From CAYVWB01 sp964455395 (GTDB taxonomy: Bacteria > Desulfobacterota > Desulfovibrionia > Desulfovibrionales > Desulfovibrionaceae), in contig CAYVWB010000108.1 in NCBI GenBank assembly GCA_964455395.1, forward strand, positions 1 to 10,648: a DNA stretch of 10,648 bases, in the 5' to 3' direction. Both the position numbers and the translations under genes were made by a program. Positions 1-6,492 of this stretch are shown here, piece after piece. Numbering within the stretch: the first letter of the stretch is position 1; each line of letters starts with the position of its first letter. The notes beneath the pieces are model-generated. The model had not been told where the DNA came from and did no database searches. It saw nothing but the letters and a program-made list of their open reading frames with translations.

Positions 1-102
1 TGTTCTTCGTCTTTTTGTTCGTGCGCCTGCTCCATCGTCTTTTTGGGCGGCGGCGCGCCCTCCTTGCGTCAGAGCGCTTTCTTGGCGCTGGCTCATGGCG
101 GT

Positions 103-114
103 CTGTCGCGACAG
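103..114. repeat. 12-base perfect palindrome, possible operator
   Basis: CTGTCGCGACAG is a perfect inverted repeat about 190 bases upstream of the first gene of the ABC operon. A related odd-length palindrome, CTGTCAGACAG, lies at 9919-9929, upstream of the TMTC-like gene. Sites of this shape can bind dimeric regulators, but nothing in the window identifies one, and chance is a fair explanation in high-GC DNA. Confidence 0.2.
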
Positions 115-240
115 CCCTGCGTGTCCGGCCTCCCGAGGTCCATCGAACGACCACCGCGACGCACCGTCCTCCCTTCCTGATTCCGCTTCTTGTCAGTCGA
201 GATTTCGGCCGCTTCCGAACGGCGGCCGGCAGTCATCGCG

Positions 241-260
241 CCCGGCGTGTTCGCGCCGGG
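241..260 (+). promoter_or_regulatory. Hairpin in the probable leader of the ABC operon
   Basis: CCCGGCG at 241-247 pairs perfectly with CGCCGGG at 254-260 around a six-base loop. It lies about 40 bases before the first start codon, so it may sit in the 5' leader of the mRNA. There is no T-tract after it, so it is not a canonical terminator. A regulatory role is inference only. Confidence 0.25.
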
Positions 261-301
261 GCCTGCGATCAATCACGCAATTGCATACCGGGAGGTCGGT
301 C

Positions 302-700
302 ATGCCCAAGTATGTTGGCATCATCGCCGCACTGGCTGCGGTTTGTTTCATCGCGCCGCATTTCATGGATTTCAGCGCAAAGGAGGCCGGCGCGCGAGTG
401 CTTCAGGTCAACAGCGTCGGAGCGGACCCCGGCGCCTACATTGGTGAGATCACCATCACCGGCGTCAAGCGGTTCGTCGCCAAGCAGGACGCGAACGTCT
501 TCGGCATCATGGATCTACAAGAGCTGGAGTGCACGGCGCAGGAGTGCAACATGATGGTGATTCCCGTGAAATTCGACGGCCAGCCCCCTGCGATGGGCGA
601 CGAGGTCGTGGTGACGGGTCGTTTCGTGAAGGATGGCGACACGCACATCTTCCTCGCCACCGCCGTGGAAGTGCTCCGCAACCACACGATCGGAGGCTGA
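302..700 (+). CDS. Small membrane-anchored protein with OB-fold-like pattern, partner of ABC exporter
   Basis: This 132-residue protein has a short basic N-terminus and one hydrophobic segment at about residues 4-20, which reads as an uncleaved signal anchor. The rest would lie outside the cytoplasm. Residues 45-125 alternate short beta-like strands (GEITITG, VIPVKF, EVVVTGRF, AVEVL) in the order expected of an OB-fold, loosely like CcmE or bacterial OB domains. A pair of cysteines, C77 and C82, forms CX4C and could make a disulfide or bind a metal. The ATG at 302 is preceded by GGGAGG at a good distance; the longer open frame to 95 has no coding character. The stop abuts the ATG of the permease, so the two are surely one operon and the protein probably serves that transporter, perhaps as a periplasmic adaptor. 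The family assignment is inference; I do not recognise a named gene. Confidence 0.75.
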   Translation: MPKYVGIIAALAAVCFIAPHFMDFSAKEAGARVLQVNSVGADPGAYIGEITITGVKRFVAKQDANVFGIMDLQELECTAQECNMMVIPVKFDGQPPAMGDEVVVTGRFVKDGDTHIFLATAVEVLRNHTIGG

Positions 701-1864
701 ATGACACCCTTCAAACTTGTCGCAAGAAACATCATCCGGCGGCCCGGTCGCTTCGTCTTCACCCTGTTGGGAATCACCATCGGCATCGCCGCCTTCGTGA
801 CGTTCATGTCCATGGGCGGCAGTCTGCGGAATGAGATTCATCGCGAATCCAGCACGCTGGGCGCGCACCTCATCGTCGTGCCCAAGGGTTCGTGCGGATA
901 TGAACAGCTCTCCATTCTGACCGGCGACCAGATGCCCAGCAACATCACCGCCGAGGATATCGCCAATATCAGGACCATCGAGGGGCTGACGGTCACCCCG
1001 TTTCTGGTCCAGAAAACGGCGATCAACAACGAGCCGGTGACGGTGAACGGCGTCAGCGCCGCGGCGTTGATGCGTGCAAGGGACTGGCAGATGGCCCAAG
1101 GCGGGTACTTCACGTCCGAAGAAGACGTCGGCGTGGTCCTCGGCGCAGCCGCCGCCGAGAACTTCGAGCTGGCTCCAGGCGACTCGGTGCTGTTACGGGG
1201 CGAGCGCATCCCCGTCTTCGGCGTGCTGGAGGCGACCGGCGGCAAGGACGACATCACCATCTTCATGCCGCTGCCAGCGGCCCAACGTCTGTTCAACGCC
1301 GTGGACCGGTATTCCTACGCGACCATCAACGTCGCCGACATGTCCCGCACGCAGGAGTACATCGAACACATTCGCGCAGCCGCGGGGTTGGGGGTGGTCA
1401 CGGATCAGCAGATGATCAAAGGCGTGCTCGCCATCGTCGGGTCGGTCAACGTCACCTTGCAGCTCATCGCGGCCGTGGCGATTCTGGCGGCGGCGTTCGG
1501 CATCATCAACACCATGCTCACCGCCACGTATGAGCGCAAACGGGAGATAGGCATTCTCCACGCGCTGGGCGCCAAGCGTCGCACCATCTTCTCTCTGTTC
1601 ATGATGGAGTCGGCGTTCTACGGCCTGCTTGGGGGCGTCGCAGGCGTGATCGTCGGCATGGCGGCGTCCGTCCTCGCAGCCCCCTACATCAGCGAGAACG
1701 CCTTCACGACCCTCATGCGGGGCTCGGGAAGCGGCCCGCTTCTGGATCCCATGATGATTGCCGCGTCCATCGGCCTGGCGGCCCTCGTGGCGGTGGCGGC
1801 TGGCGTCTACCCTGCGTGGACGGCCTCCAGACTTTCCCCTGTGGAGGCCATCAGCTATGAGTAA
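701..1864 (+). CDS. ABC transporter permease, FtsX/MacB/LolC type
   Basis: The 387-residue product has the layout of MacB/FtsX-type permeases: one N-terminal membrane helix (about 17-37), a large extracytoplasmic domain (about 40-240), then three helices (about 246-275, 300-330 and 350-373). Family marks are clear: RNIIRRPGRF before the first helix, the coupling segment YERKREIGILHALGAKRR at 277-294 after the second, and YPAWTASRLSPVEAI near the C-terminus. Such permeases use ATP hydrolysed by a partner protein to drive mechanical work on substrates or lipoproteins on the outer face, rather than moving solutes through a classical pore. The ATG follows the previous stop directly, with GGAGG inside the end of that gene as ribosome site. 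The last 8 bases overlap the ATPase gene. The extracytoplasmic domain starts with VVPKGSCGYEQ, a local feature whose meaning I do not know. The substrate cannot be read from sequence. Confidence 0.93.
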   Translation: MTPFKLVARNIIRRPGRFVFTLLGITIGIAAFVTFMSMGGSLRNEIHRESSTLGAHLIVVPKGSCGYEQLSILTGDQMPSNITAEDIANIRTIEGLTVTPFLVQKTAINNEPVTVNGVSAAALMRARDWQMAQGGYFTSEEDVGVVLGAAAAENFELAPGDSVLLRGERIPVFGVLEATGGKDDITIFMPLPAAQRLFNAVDRYSYATINVADMSRTQEYIEHIRAAAGLGVVTDQQMIKGVLAIVGSVNVTLQLIAAVAILAAAFGIINTMLTATYERKREIGILHALGAKRRTIFSLFMMESAFYGLLGGVAGVIVGMAASVLAAPYISENAFTTLMRGSGSGPLLDPMMIAASIGLAALVAVAAGVYPAWTASRLSPVEAISYE

Positions 1865-2531
1865 CGCCATCGTGCACGTCGACAACGTCTCCAAATTCTA
1901 CACCAGGGGCGAGACGACCACCTACGCTTTGCGGGACATCACCCTGGCGATTCCAAGAGGCGCCTTCACCTGTCTCGTGGGGCCTTCGGGCCATGGCAAG
2001 AGCACCCTCATGCATATAATTGGCGGCCTGGACAAACCGAGTGCGGGAACTGTGCGCTTGGACGGGGACGACATCGGGCGCCTCAACGACGCGGGAATCG
2101 CGCGGGTGCGCGGACGCAAGATCGGCTTCGTGTTTCAGTTCTTCAACCTGCTGCAGAGCCTGACCGCGCTCGAAAACGTGGAGACGGCGATGATGCTGGC
2201 AGGGGTTCCCGAAAACGAGCAGGCGGAACGCGCCATGGCTCTTCTGGAACGACTCGGGCTGGGGGACAAGGCCTCCGCCAGGCCGTCGCAGTTGTCAGGC
2301 GGCCAGCAACAGCGGGTGGCTATCGCTCGCGCCCTCGCCAATGATCCCGATCTGTTGTTGATGGACGAACCCACAGGCAACCTGGACTCCGCCGCCGAGG
2401 CGGAAGTGATGGATGTACTGCTCACGCTGCATGGACAAGGGAAAACGGTGATCATGGTGACCCATAACACCGAGATCGCCGCAGCTGCGCAGACCATCCT
2501 TCGCGTCAAGGACGGTCGAATCGCCGCCTAG
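1857..2531 (+). CDS. ABC transporter ATP-binding protein, LolD/MacB type
   Basis: This 224-residue protein is a complete ABC ATPase of the size usual for LolD/MacB partners. Motifs are intact: Walker A GPSGHGKST at 42-50, Q-loop Q94, signature LSGGQ at 146-150, Walker B LLLMDE at 166-171 with catalytic E171, and H-loop H203. Walker A has His where the common form has Ser (GPSGSGKST), which should be tolerated. The ATG at 1857 has GGAGG at 1843-1847 inside the permease gene and overlaps its end by 8 bases, typical of translational coupling. The longer frame starting at 1758 only overlaps the permease and lacks family similarity. It energises the permease encoded just before it, at the cytoplasmic face of the inner membrane. 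Confidence 0.96.
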   Translation: MSNAIVHVDNVSKFYTRGETTTYALRDITLAIPRGAFTCLVGPSGHGKSTLMHIIGGLDKPSAGTVRLDGDDIGRLNDAGIARVRGRKIGFVFQFFNLLQSLTALENVETAMMLAGVPENEQAERAMALLERLGLGDKASARPSQLSGGQQQRVAIARALANDPDLLLMDEPTGNLDSAAEAEVMDVLLTLHGQGKTVIMVTHNTEIAAAAQTILRVKDGRIAA

Positions 2532-2553
2532 GCTGTCACACGTCGCAGACGAC

Positions 2554-2579
2554 CCGGAGGGCTTGGCCAAGTCCTCCGG
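2554..2579 (+). terminator. 26-base near-perfect palindrome, probable operon terminator
   Basis: Bases 2554-2566 pair with 2567-2579; the only imperfection is one G-T position, which is a G-U wobble in RNA. As RNA it would fold into a stable GC-rich stem of about 11 pairs with a GGCC loop. It lies 22 bases after the ATPase stop, between two convergent genes, which fits a terminator. The following bases (AATCTTCT) are only weakly T-rich, so it may instead stabilise the 3' end, or be a binding site for a dimeric protein. Confidence 0.5.
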
Positions 2580-2680
2580 AATCTTCTCCAGCGCTTTCGG
2601 CTCGTTTTGCCTGTGCGCCAACGACCTGGAGGAGCCGCCGCTCACCCAGGCCTGTCACGTACGTGAAGGCGAGTGGCTCT

Positions 2681-2884
2681 CTATCGCTCGATGAGGAAGC
2701 TGATCTTCGCCGTTACGCGGTACATTACTATCTTGCCATTCTCCACTTTGGCCTCCATGTCCTTGACGTAGACGGATTTGACGCCCTGAAGGGTCTTCGA
2801 GGCTTCCTCTACCGCCTGTTGTGCAGCGTCTTCCCAGCCTTTCTCGGATTGCGCCAGCACTTCAATCACTTTGACGAGACTCAT
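2681..2884 (-). CDS. Dodecin-family protein
   Basis: The 67-residue product fits dodecins, small proteins that form hollow dodecamers and bind flavins or related ligands in the cytoplasm. It starts with MSLVKVIEVLAQS, then a helix (WEDAAQQAVEEASKT, 17-31), then strands with VYVKDMEAKVENGKIV and YRVTAKISF, the family's usual order and length. The ATG at 2884 has AGGGAGG six bases upstream, so the 12 extra residues of the longer open frame are not used. At the position where many bacterial members carry a ligand-stacking Trp there is Tyr39, and at the position of the flavin-contacting Gln of the archaeal type there is Arg56 (from remembered family alignments). Flavin binding is therefore uncertain. 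It is convergent with the ABC operon and looks like a single-gene unit. Confidence 0.88.
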   Translation of the reverse strand: MSLVKVIEVLAQSEKGWEDAAQQAVEEASKTLQGVKSVYVKDMEAKVENGKIVMYRVTAKISFLIER

Positions 2885-2948
2885 GGAACGCCTCCCTTTG
2901 TTCGATGACCATTGCCCCACGTTCTTGCGGGGACGTCGACCTCTGCAC

Positions 2949-2978
2949 GATAAAGCCAGATTCGCCGCCGCCGAACAA
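2949..2978 (-). promoter_or_regulatory. Weak candidate promoter for the dodecin gene
   Basis: On the minus strand TTGTTC (complement of 2973-2978) is followed after 18 bases by TTTATC (complement of 2949-2954). This resembles a sigma-70 promoter about 65 bases upstream of the dodecin start codon. Both boxes match only partly and the spacing is one base over the ideal. Confidence 0.2.
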
Positions 2979-3414
2979 GGGGAGAACTTGGCAAGACGGT
3001 CGCGCCATCACCGGGCTGTGCGGACCCCCGGGCGCATTTGTCCTCCAACATCGGTGCGACGCCTGTTTGCCCGGGGATTCGATCCATATGTGGAGGTGAG
3101 GAAGTGCGCCTTCTCCAGATGAAGAGGGCTCCCTGAACACACCCGGTAGGCCTGTCGGCGACGGCTGGTGAATGGATTTGCGCCATCGCCACGGCGGCTC
3201 GGAATCCGACTGTTTCGGGAAGGCCTCATAACATGTCGAAAAGAGCAACAAAAAGCACATCGCCACCCTTTTCGCCGGCGTGAAGAAGGCTCTACCAGCC
3301 AGTCATCATCCAATGATTGCAGGGGGTGGACTTCCACGGCGATGCACGAAACGCATGGAGACGCGTGGAGAGAGGTATCCACCGGGGTAGCCACCGCACA
3401 TGGATGAACGCGGT
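2979..3414. other. Stretch without an identifiable gene
   Basis: Several open frames of 60-130 codons cross this stretch on both strands, but none has a plausible ribosome site with a coherent protein. The amino acid make-up (many Arg, Ser, Pro, Cys) is that of non-coding high-GC DNA. It probably includes decayed mobile DNA, since an IS66 TnpA-like fragment directly follows, reading leftward into this stretch. I found no TnpB remnant here. Confidence 0.45.
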
Positions 3415-3609
3415 GAGCATGCGTGCTGCTCCGTCCAGCATCGTCTCATCGCGCCGACGTCGCCAGGAGCCGAACGAGCTTGTTGAAAGATCCATGCGAT
3501 GGCAGTATGCCGCCTGGGAGAAGTCGCTCTCTCCCCGCTGCGCGATGTGCGCGCTCCGGTCCTGGCTTTCCGTTGCTGCGTGGCGTCGCTCCTTGTCGAG
3601 CGAGATCAT
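3415..3609 (-). pseudogene. Decayed IS66-family TnpA-like fragment
   Basis: On the minus strand this frame contains AHIAQRGESDFSQAAYC followed by HRMDLSTSSFGSWRRRR. That is the pattern of the small accessory protein TnpA of IS66-type elements, whose helix-turn-helix typically reads like HIxxWxxSGLSQAAYCRxHGLSxSxFxYWRRR. The signature is worn: the usual Trp after HIAQ is Arg, SGLSQ has become SDFSQ, and HGLS has become MDLS. The fragment can be started at the ATG at 3609, but I see no clear tnpB or tnpC after it. On the plus strand GTGACGC at 3703-3709, beyond its 5' end, recurs at 6481-6487 beyond the other TnpA remnant and might mark the element's end. The identification rests on pattern memory, not a search. 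Confidence 0.55.
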
Positions 3610-3733
3610 GCCTGGGTTCAGGGGGGGCGGCAGAAGCAGCTGATTTGCCCGTTTCAGTGCTGCCGCCTCGCCCGAAGCAGACGCCAGGGACGGCCATTGC
3701 GGGTGACGCACACGGAGAAGGCCGGTCCGTCAT

Positions 3734-3765
3734 GCAGCCACGCAGCCACGTAGCCACGCAACCAC
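3734..3765 (+). repeat. Four-copy 8-base tandem repeat
   Basis: The unit GCAGCCAC occurs twice exactly and then twice with one change each (GTAGCCAC, GCAACCAC). It lies about 80 bases upstream of the proposed start of the SLC13-type permease. A copy-number change there could alter the leader but not the coding frame proposed. Confidence 0.6.
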
Positions 3766-3842
3766 GTTACAGGCTACGTTGCAATTCAGGCTTGACGTCT
3801 TTTCCTCCAATCATCGTCCAGACACCACGGAGCCAGGCAACC

Positions 3843-5648
3843 TTGGAGCCCATCGCTTTCACCACGGATATGGCTTTGGCCTTCGGCGTCGTGCTGGTCA
3901 CCGTCGCCCTCTTCCTCACGGACAAGCTGCGCGTGGACGTAGTGGCGTTGCTGGTCATGGTCTCGCTGCCCTTGCTGGGCCTCATCGACGGCGCGCAGGC
4001 GTTTTCCGGTCTTTCCTCCAACGCCGTGGTCTCCATCATCGCGGTCATCATCATGGGACGCGGTCTTGACCACACCGGCGCAGTGAACCGGGCGGTGCGT
4101 CCTTTGACCAAAGCGGCGGGCTCCAGCCGGCAACGCATGCTGGTGCTTCTCTCGCTCACGGTGGGCGTCATTTCCAGTTTCATGCAGAACGTTGGCGCAG
4201 CGGCGCTCTTCTTGCCGGCCATCCGCCGAATGTGCCGCAACACCGGGGTGCCGGCGGCGCAACTGCTCATGCCGGTGGGCTTTGCGGCCATCCTGGGCGG
4301 TACGGTCACGCTGGTGGGTTCCAGCCCACTGATCATGCTCAACGACTTGATGCGACCTTTCGGTCTCCCCCCGTTCGGCCTTTTCAGCGTCACCCCCGCC
4401 GGCCTGGCCCTGGTCGCCACGGGCACGTTGTACTTTCTGGCGTTCGGCCCCGCTCTGCTTGGCAAGAAAGGCAAGACGGCCGATGACGCCGCCCGGCCGG
4501 ACCCCATCCTGCGCTACCCCATGCTGGGTCGACTCTACGAACTGCGCTATCCCGCCCACCACCTGGAGGACATCCGCATCGTGGACTTGTGCGACAGACT
4601 GAACGTTCACACCGTGGGGCTTCAATTTCACGGCGCCAACGGAGAGGAAATGTTGATTCCTCCAGACAGGGCCATGCGCATCCCCCCCGGGGGTCGGGTG
4701 GCCGTATACGCTCCGGAGGCATCCATTGAAGCATTGCGCGCGAACTACGGCTTCGAGCCCCTGCCCGCCCTGGACGCCTTCCACGATGCGCTTTCCGATG
4801 ACATGGCCGGCGTGGTGGAGGCGCTGGTTCCACCGCAATCCCAGTTTTTGGGCAAGAGCCTGGGGGAAATCCGCTTCCGCCACAACCACCTCATGGCGCC
4901 ACTGGCCTTGCTTCGTGAAGACGTGGCCTACACCGAGGAGTTGGGAGGCATAGACCTGCAAGCTGGCGACACCATCATCATGCACGGCCGGTGGGAATCG
5001 TTCCACAAGATGCGGCCCACGCGGGACCTGCTCTTCGTTCAGTCCATGGACCACGAAGTGCTGCGGCCGCAGAAAGCCGCGCTGGGCGTGGGTTGTTTCG
5101 CCCTGGCCACTTTGCTGGTCATCTTTTCCGGGCTGCCCTTGGCCGTATGCCTGATGGCAGGCGCGGTGGGCATGGTGGTCACCGGAGTGCTGACCATTGA
5201 CGAAGCCTACCGCGGGGTGGACTGGCGCACGGTGTTCTTGCTGGCGGGGCTCATCCCCCTGGGCGCGGCCATGCAGCAAACCGGAGCCGCCGGATGGCTT
5301 GCGCAGTGGGTGGTGGCCTTGATTGGCGACGCCTCGCCCCTGGTCTTCCTGTTCATCCTCGGAGCGTTCTCCACGGCCATGACCCTGGTGGTCTCCAACG
5401 TGGGAGCGGTGGTGCTGCTGGTCCCCCTGGCGGTGGACATGGCCATGAACCTGGGGGCGGATCCCCGCGCCGCCGCACTGACGGTGGCCCTGGCGGCCTC
5501 CAACTCGTTCATTCTGCCCACCCACCAGGTGAACGCGCTCTACATGGGGCCGGGCAAGTACACCAGCATGGACTTCGCCAAAGCCGGCGCGCCGCTGACG
5601 GTTCTGTTCCTCGTCGTGCTCACGCTGATGATGCGCTATCTCTACTGA
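3843..5648 (+). CDS. SLC13/DASS-family membrane permease with central RCK (TrkA-C)-like region
   Basis: The 601-residue protein has an N-terminal block of membrane helices (about 10-205), a soluble middle (about 225-400) that fits two TrkA-C/RCK-C-like domains (one from HLEDIRIVDL, one ending LQAGDTIIMHG), and a second helix block (about 410-600). Conserved DASS-type segments occur in both halves: MQNVGAAALFLP and GGTVTLVGSSPLIMLNDL at 114-125 and 152-169, SNVGAVVLLVPL and ASNSFILPTHQVNALYMGPG at 518-529 and 552-571. The family imports dicarboxylates, citrate, sulfate or similar anions with Na+ or H+ at the inner membrane; the substrate is not evident. I choose the TTG at 3843 because GGAG lies ten bases upstream; the ATG at 3870 lacks a well-placed site. 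The frame stays open back to 3423, but that part does not look like protein. It stands alone between IS remnants. Confidence 0.9.
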   Translation: MEPIAFTTDMALAFGVVLVTVALFLTDKLRVDVVALLVMVSLPLLGLIDGAQAFSGLSSNAVVSIIAVIIMGRGLDHTGAVNRAVRPLTKAAGSSRQRMLVLLSLTVGVISSFMQNVGAAALFLPAIRRMCRNTGVPAAQLLMPVGFAAILGGTVTLVGSSPLIMLNDLMRPFGLPPFGLFSVTPAGLALVATGTLYFLAFGPALLGKKGKTADDAARPDPILRYPMLGRLYELRYPAHHLEDIRIVDLCDRLNVHTVGLQFHGANGEEMLIPPDRAMRIPPGGRVAVYAPEASIEALRANYGFEPLPALDAFHDALSDDMAGVVEALVPPQSQFLGKSLGEIRFRHNHLMAPLALLREDVAYTEELGGIDLQAGDTIIMHGRWESFHKMRPTRDLLFVQSMDHEVLRPQKAALGVGCFALATLLVIFSGLPLAVCLMAGAVGMVVTGVLTIDEAYRGVDWRTVFLLAGLIPLGAAMQQTGAAGWLAQWVVALIGDASPLVFLFILGAFSTAMTLVVSNVGAVVLLVPLAVDMAMNLGADPRAAALTVALAASNSFILPTHQVNALYMGPGKYTSMDFAKAGAPLTVLFLVVLTLMMRYLY

Positions 5649-5749
5649 CAATGCGCCGAGGCCCCTTCCTTTGCACTCGCAATGTCCTGCAATAACTCGA
5701 TAAATTTCGTCCTTTAGAACCTTTTTTCTCCGGGGGGAACACCGCCGCA

Positions 5750-6107
5750 GTGGCGGAGCACACCGCCTCCGTAGAGCAGTTCACCGGTCAGGTGCGGTTG
5801 CTCAAGGCCATGAACTCGTCAAGCGCTCCGAGCAGCAGGCTGCGCCACCCGGCCGGAGACGCAGCACTCGCTCTTCGACGAGGCCGTAGCGGCCGTGGCC
5901 GAGGCCCCGGGGGTGGAGACCACGGACGTGGACGCCCACGGCCGCCAAGCTGGGGCGCAGCGCCTTCGGCGCCCCGTTGTCGCCGAGTCCCCCCGCGAGG
6001 GGGCCGTTCAAGACATCCCGGTGGGGGAAGTCGTCAGCGAGAAACTGGACATCCTCCCCCAGCGGATGCGCGTCATCCGGCATATCCGAACGAAATATGG
6101 ACGCTGA
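5750..6107 (+). pseudogene. Truncated, frameshifted IS66 transposase (TnpC) N-terminus
   Basis: Pieces of an IS66-type TnpC are spread over three frames. First comes VEQFTGQVRLLKAM from 5774 on, like the coiled-coil start. Then KRSEQQAAPPG from about 5821 in a second frame, matching the usual GRRSE motif region. Then SLFDEAVAAVAEA from 5868 in a third frame, running on to SEKLDILPQRMRVIRHIRTK up to the stop at 6105-6107. That last segment is highly characteristic of the zinc-binding N-terminal region of IS66 transposases. The Cys-rich CxCG part that should precede it is missing and the DDE catalytic domain is absent. At least two frameshifts, one internal deletion and a 3' truncation make it inactive. 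The neighbouring TnpA remnant points the opposite way, unlike the tnpA-tnpB-tnpC order of an intact element. Confidence 0.75.
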
Positions 6108-6111
6108 GGCT

Positions 6112-6164
6112 GGACGCGTGACCGGACGCGTGACCGGACGCGTGACCGGACGCGTGACCGGACG
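6112..6164 (+). repeat. 12-bp tandem repeat, four exact copies plus a partial
   Basis: The unit GGACGCGTGACC is repeated exactly at 6112-6123, 6124-6135, 6136-6147 and 6148-6159, with GGACG of a fifth copy following. Each unit contains the palindrome ACGCGT. It starts 5 bases after the stop of the truncated TnpC. In one frame it would encode repeated Gly-Arg-Val-Thr. The perfect identity of copies amid decayed surroundings suggests recent slippage expansion. Confidence 0.95.
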
Positions 6165-6239
6165 ACGCCGTCGCGTGGGCGCAAGAAGCGTATGAGGACG
6201 AAAGGGCTTCGGGAATCCGCCCCAGCAAGACCGGAACGT

Positions 6240-6404
6240 TCACATTGCATCAGTTTTGGTTTCCGCAACGGCCAGGTGTCGCATCCCCAGCCTGAACGCG
6301 CCTTTTGCAAGCCCGTGGTATCGACAGCATCCTACATGGCTGAGGCCGTTGGCTCGTCAGTCGGCGATGTGCTCCATCCAATACCGCTCTTTCAAAGTGC
6401 TCAT
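6240..6404 (-). pseudogene. IS66-family TnpA fragment with an internal stop
   Basis: From the ATG at 6404 the minus strand reads MSTLKERYWMEHIAD, a stop (TGA, 6357-6359), then RANGLSHVGCCRYHGLAKGA, FRLGMRHLAVAETKTDAM and a second stop. This is the TnpA accessory protein of IS66 elements: in intact relatives the residue before xANGLSQ is usually Trp, so the TGA most simply arose from TGG. GGAGG lies eight bases upstream of the ATG, so the original ribosome site survives. Beyond it, TGCAACCGTTCATCCGCCGG (minus strand, about 6462-6481) could belong to the element's end, close to the stop of the radical SAM gene. No tnpB follows, and the nearby TnpC fragment runs in the other direction, so this is a rearranged relic. 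Confidence 0.75.
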
Positions 6405-6492
6405 GGTGTGATCCTCCGTATTGAGAAGGATCACGCCACGTTCGGAACAGATGAAAAAAACCGGCGGATGAACGGTTGCAGTGACGCGTTCC

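Larger units (their letters stand above)
1..301. other. Upstream region without a supported gene
   Basis: No reading frame here looks like a real protein; the open frames are arginine- and serine-rich products of high-GC DNA. The 11-base string TCGTCTTTTTG occurs twice, at 7-17 and 35-45, which may be the tail of a gene or terminator lying outside the window. The stretch also holds a 12-base palindrome and a hairpin, listed separately, and should contain the promoter of the ABC operon. I could not pick a convincing -35/-10 pair. Confidence 0.5.

Noticed and set aside
15..554. 179-codon frame upstream of and overlapping the first gene
   Set aside because: Arg/Ser-rich composition, no ribosome site, and it overlaps the better supported gene at 302-700.
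3233..3283. Short plus-strand frame MSKRATKSTSPPFSPA with a GGGAAGG upstream
   Set aside because: Only 16 codons, no recognisable similarity and no context to support translation.
3786..5651. 621-codon open frame on the minus strand
   Set aside because: It is the shadow of the SLC13-type permease; its product is rich in His, Gln and Arg without domain signatures, while the plus strand has clear membrane helices and family motifs.
5700..5760. Terminator after the SLC13-type gene
   Set aside because: There is a T-run (CCTTTTTTC, about 5720-5728) and a short CCGCC/GGCGG stem after it, but the order is wrong for either strand: the T-run precedes the stem on the plus strand.
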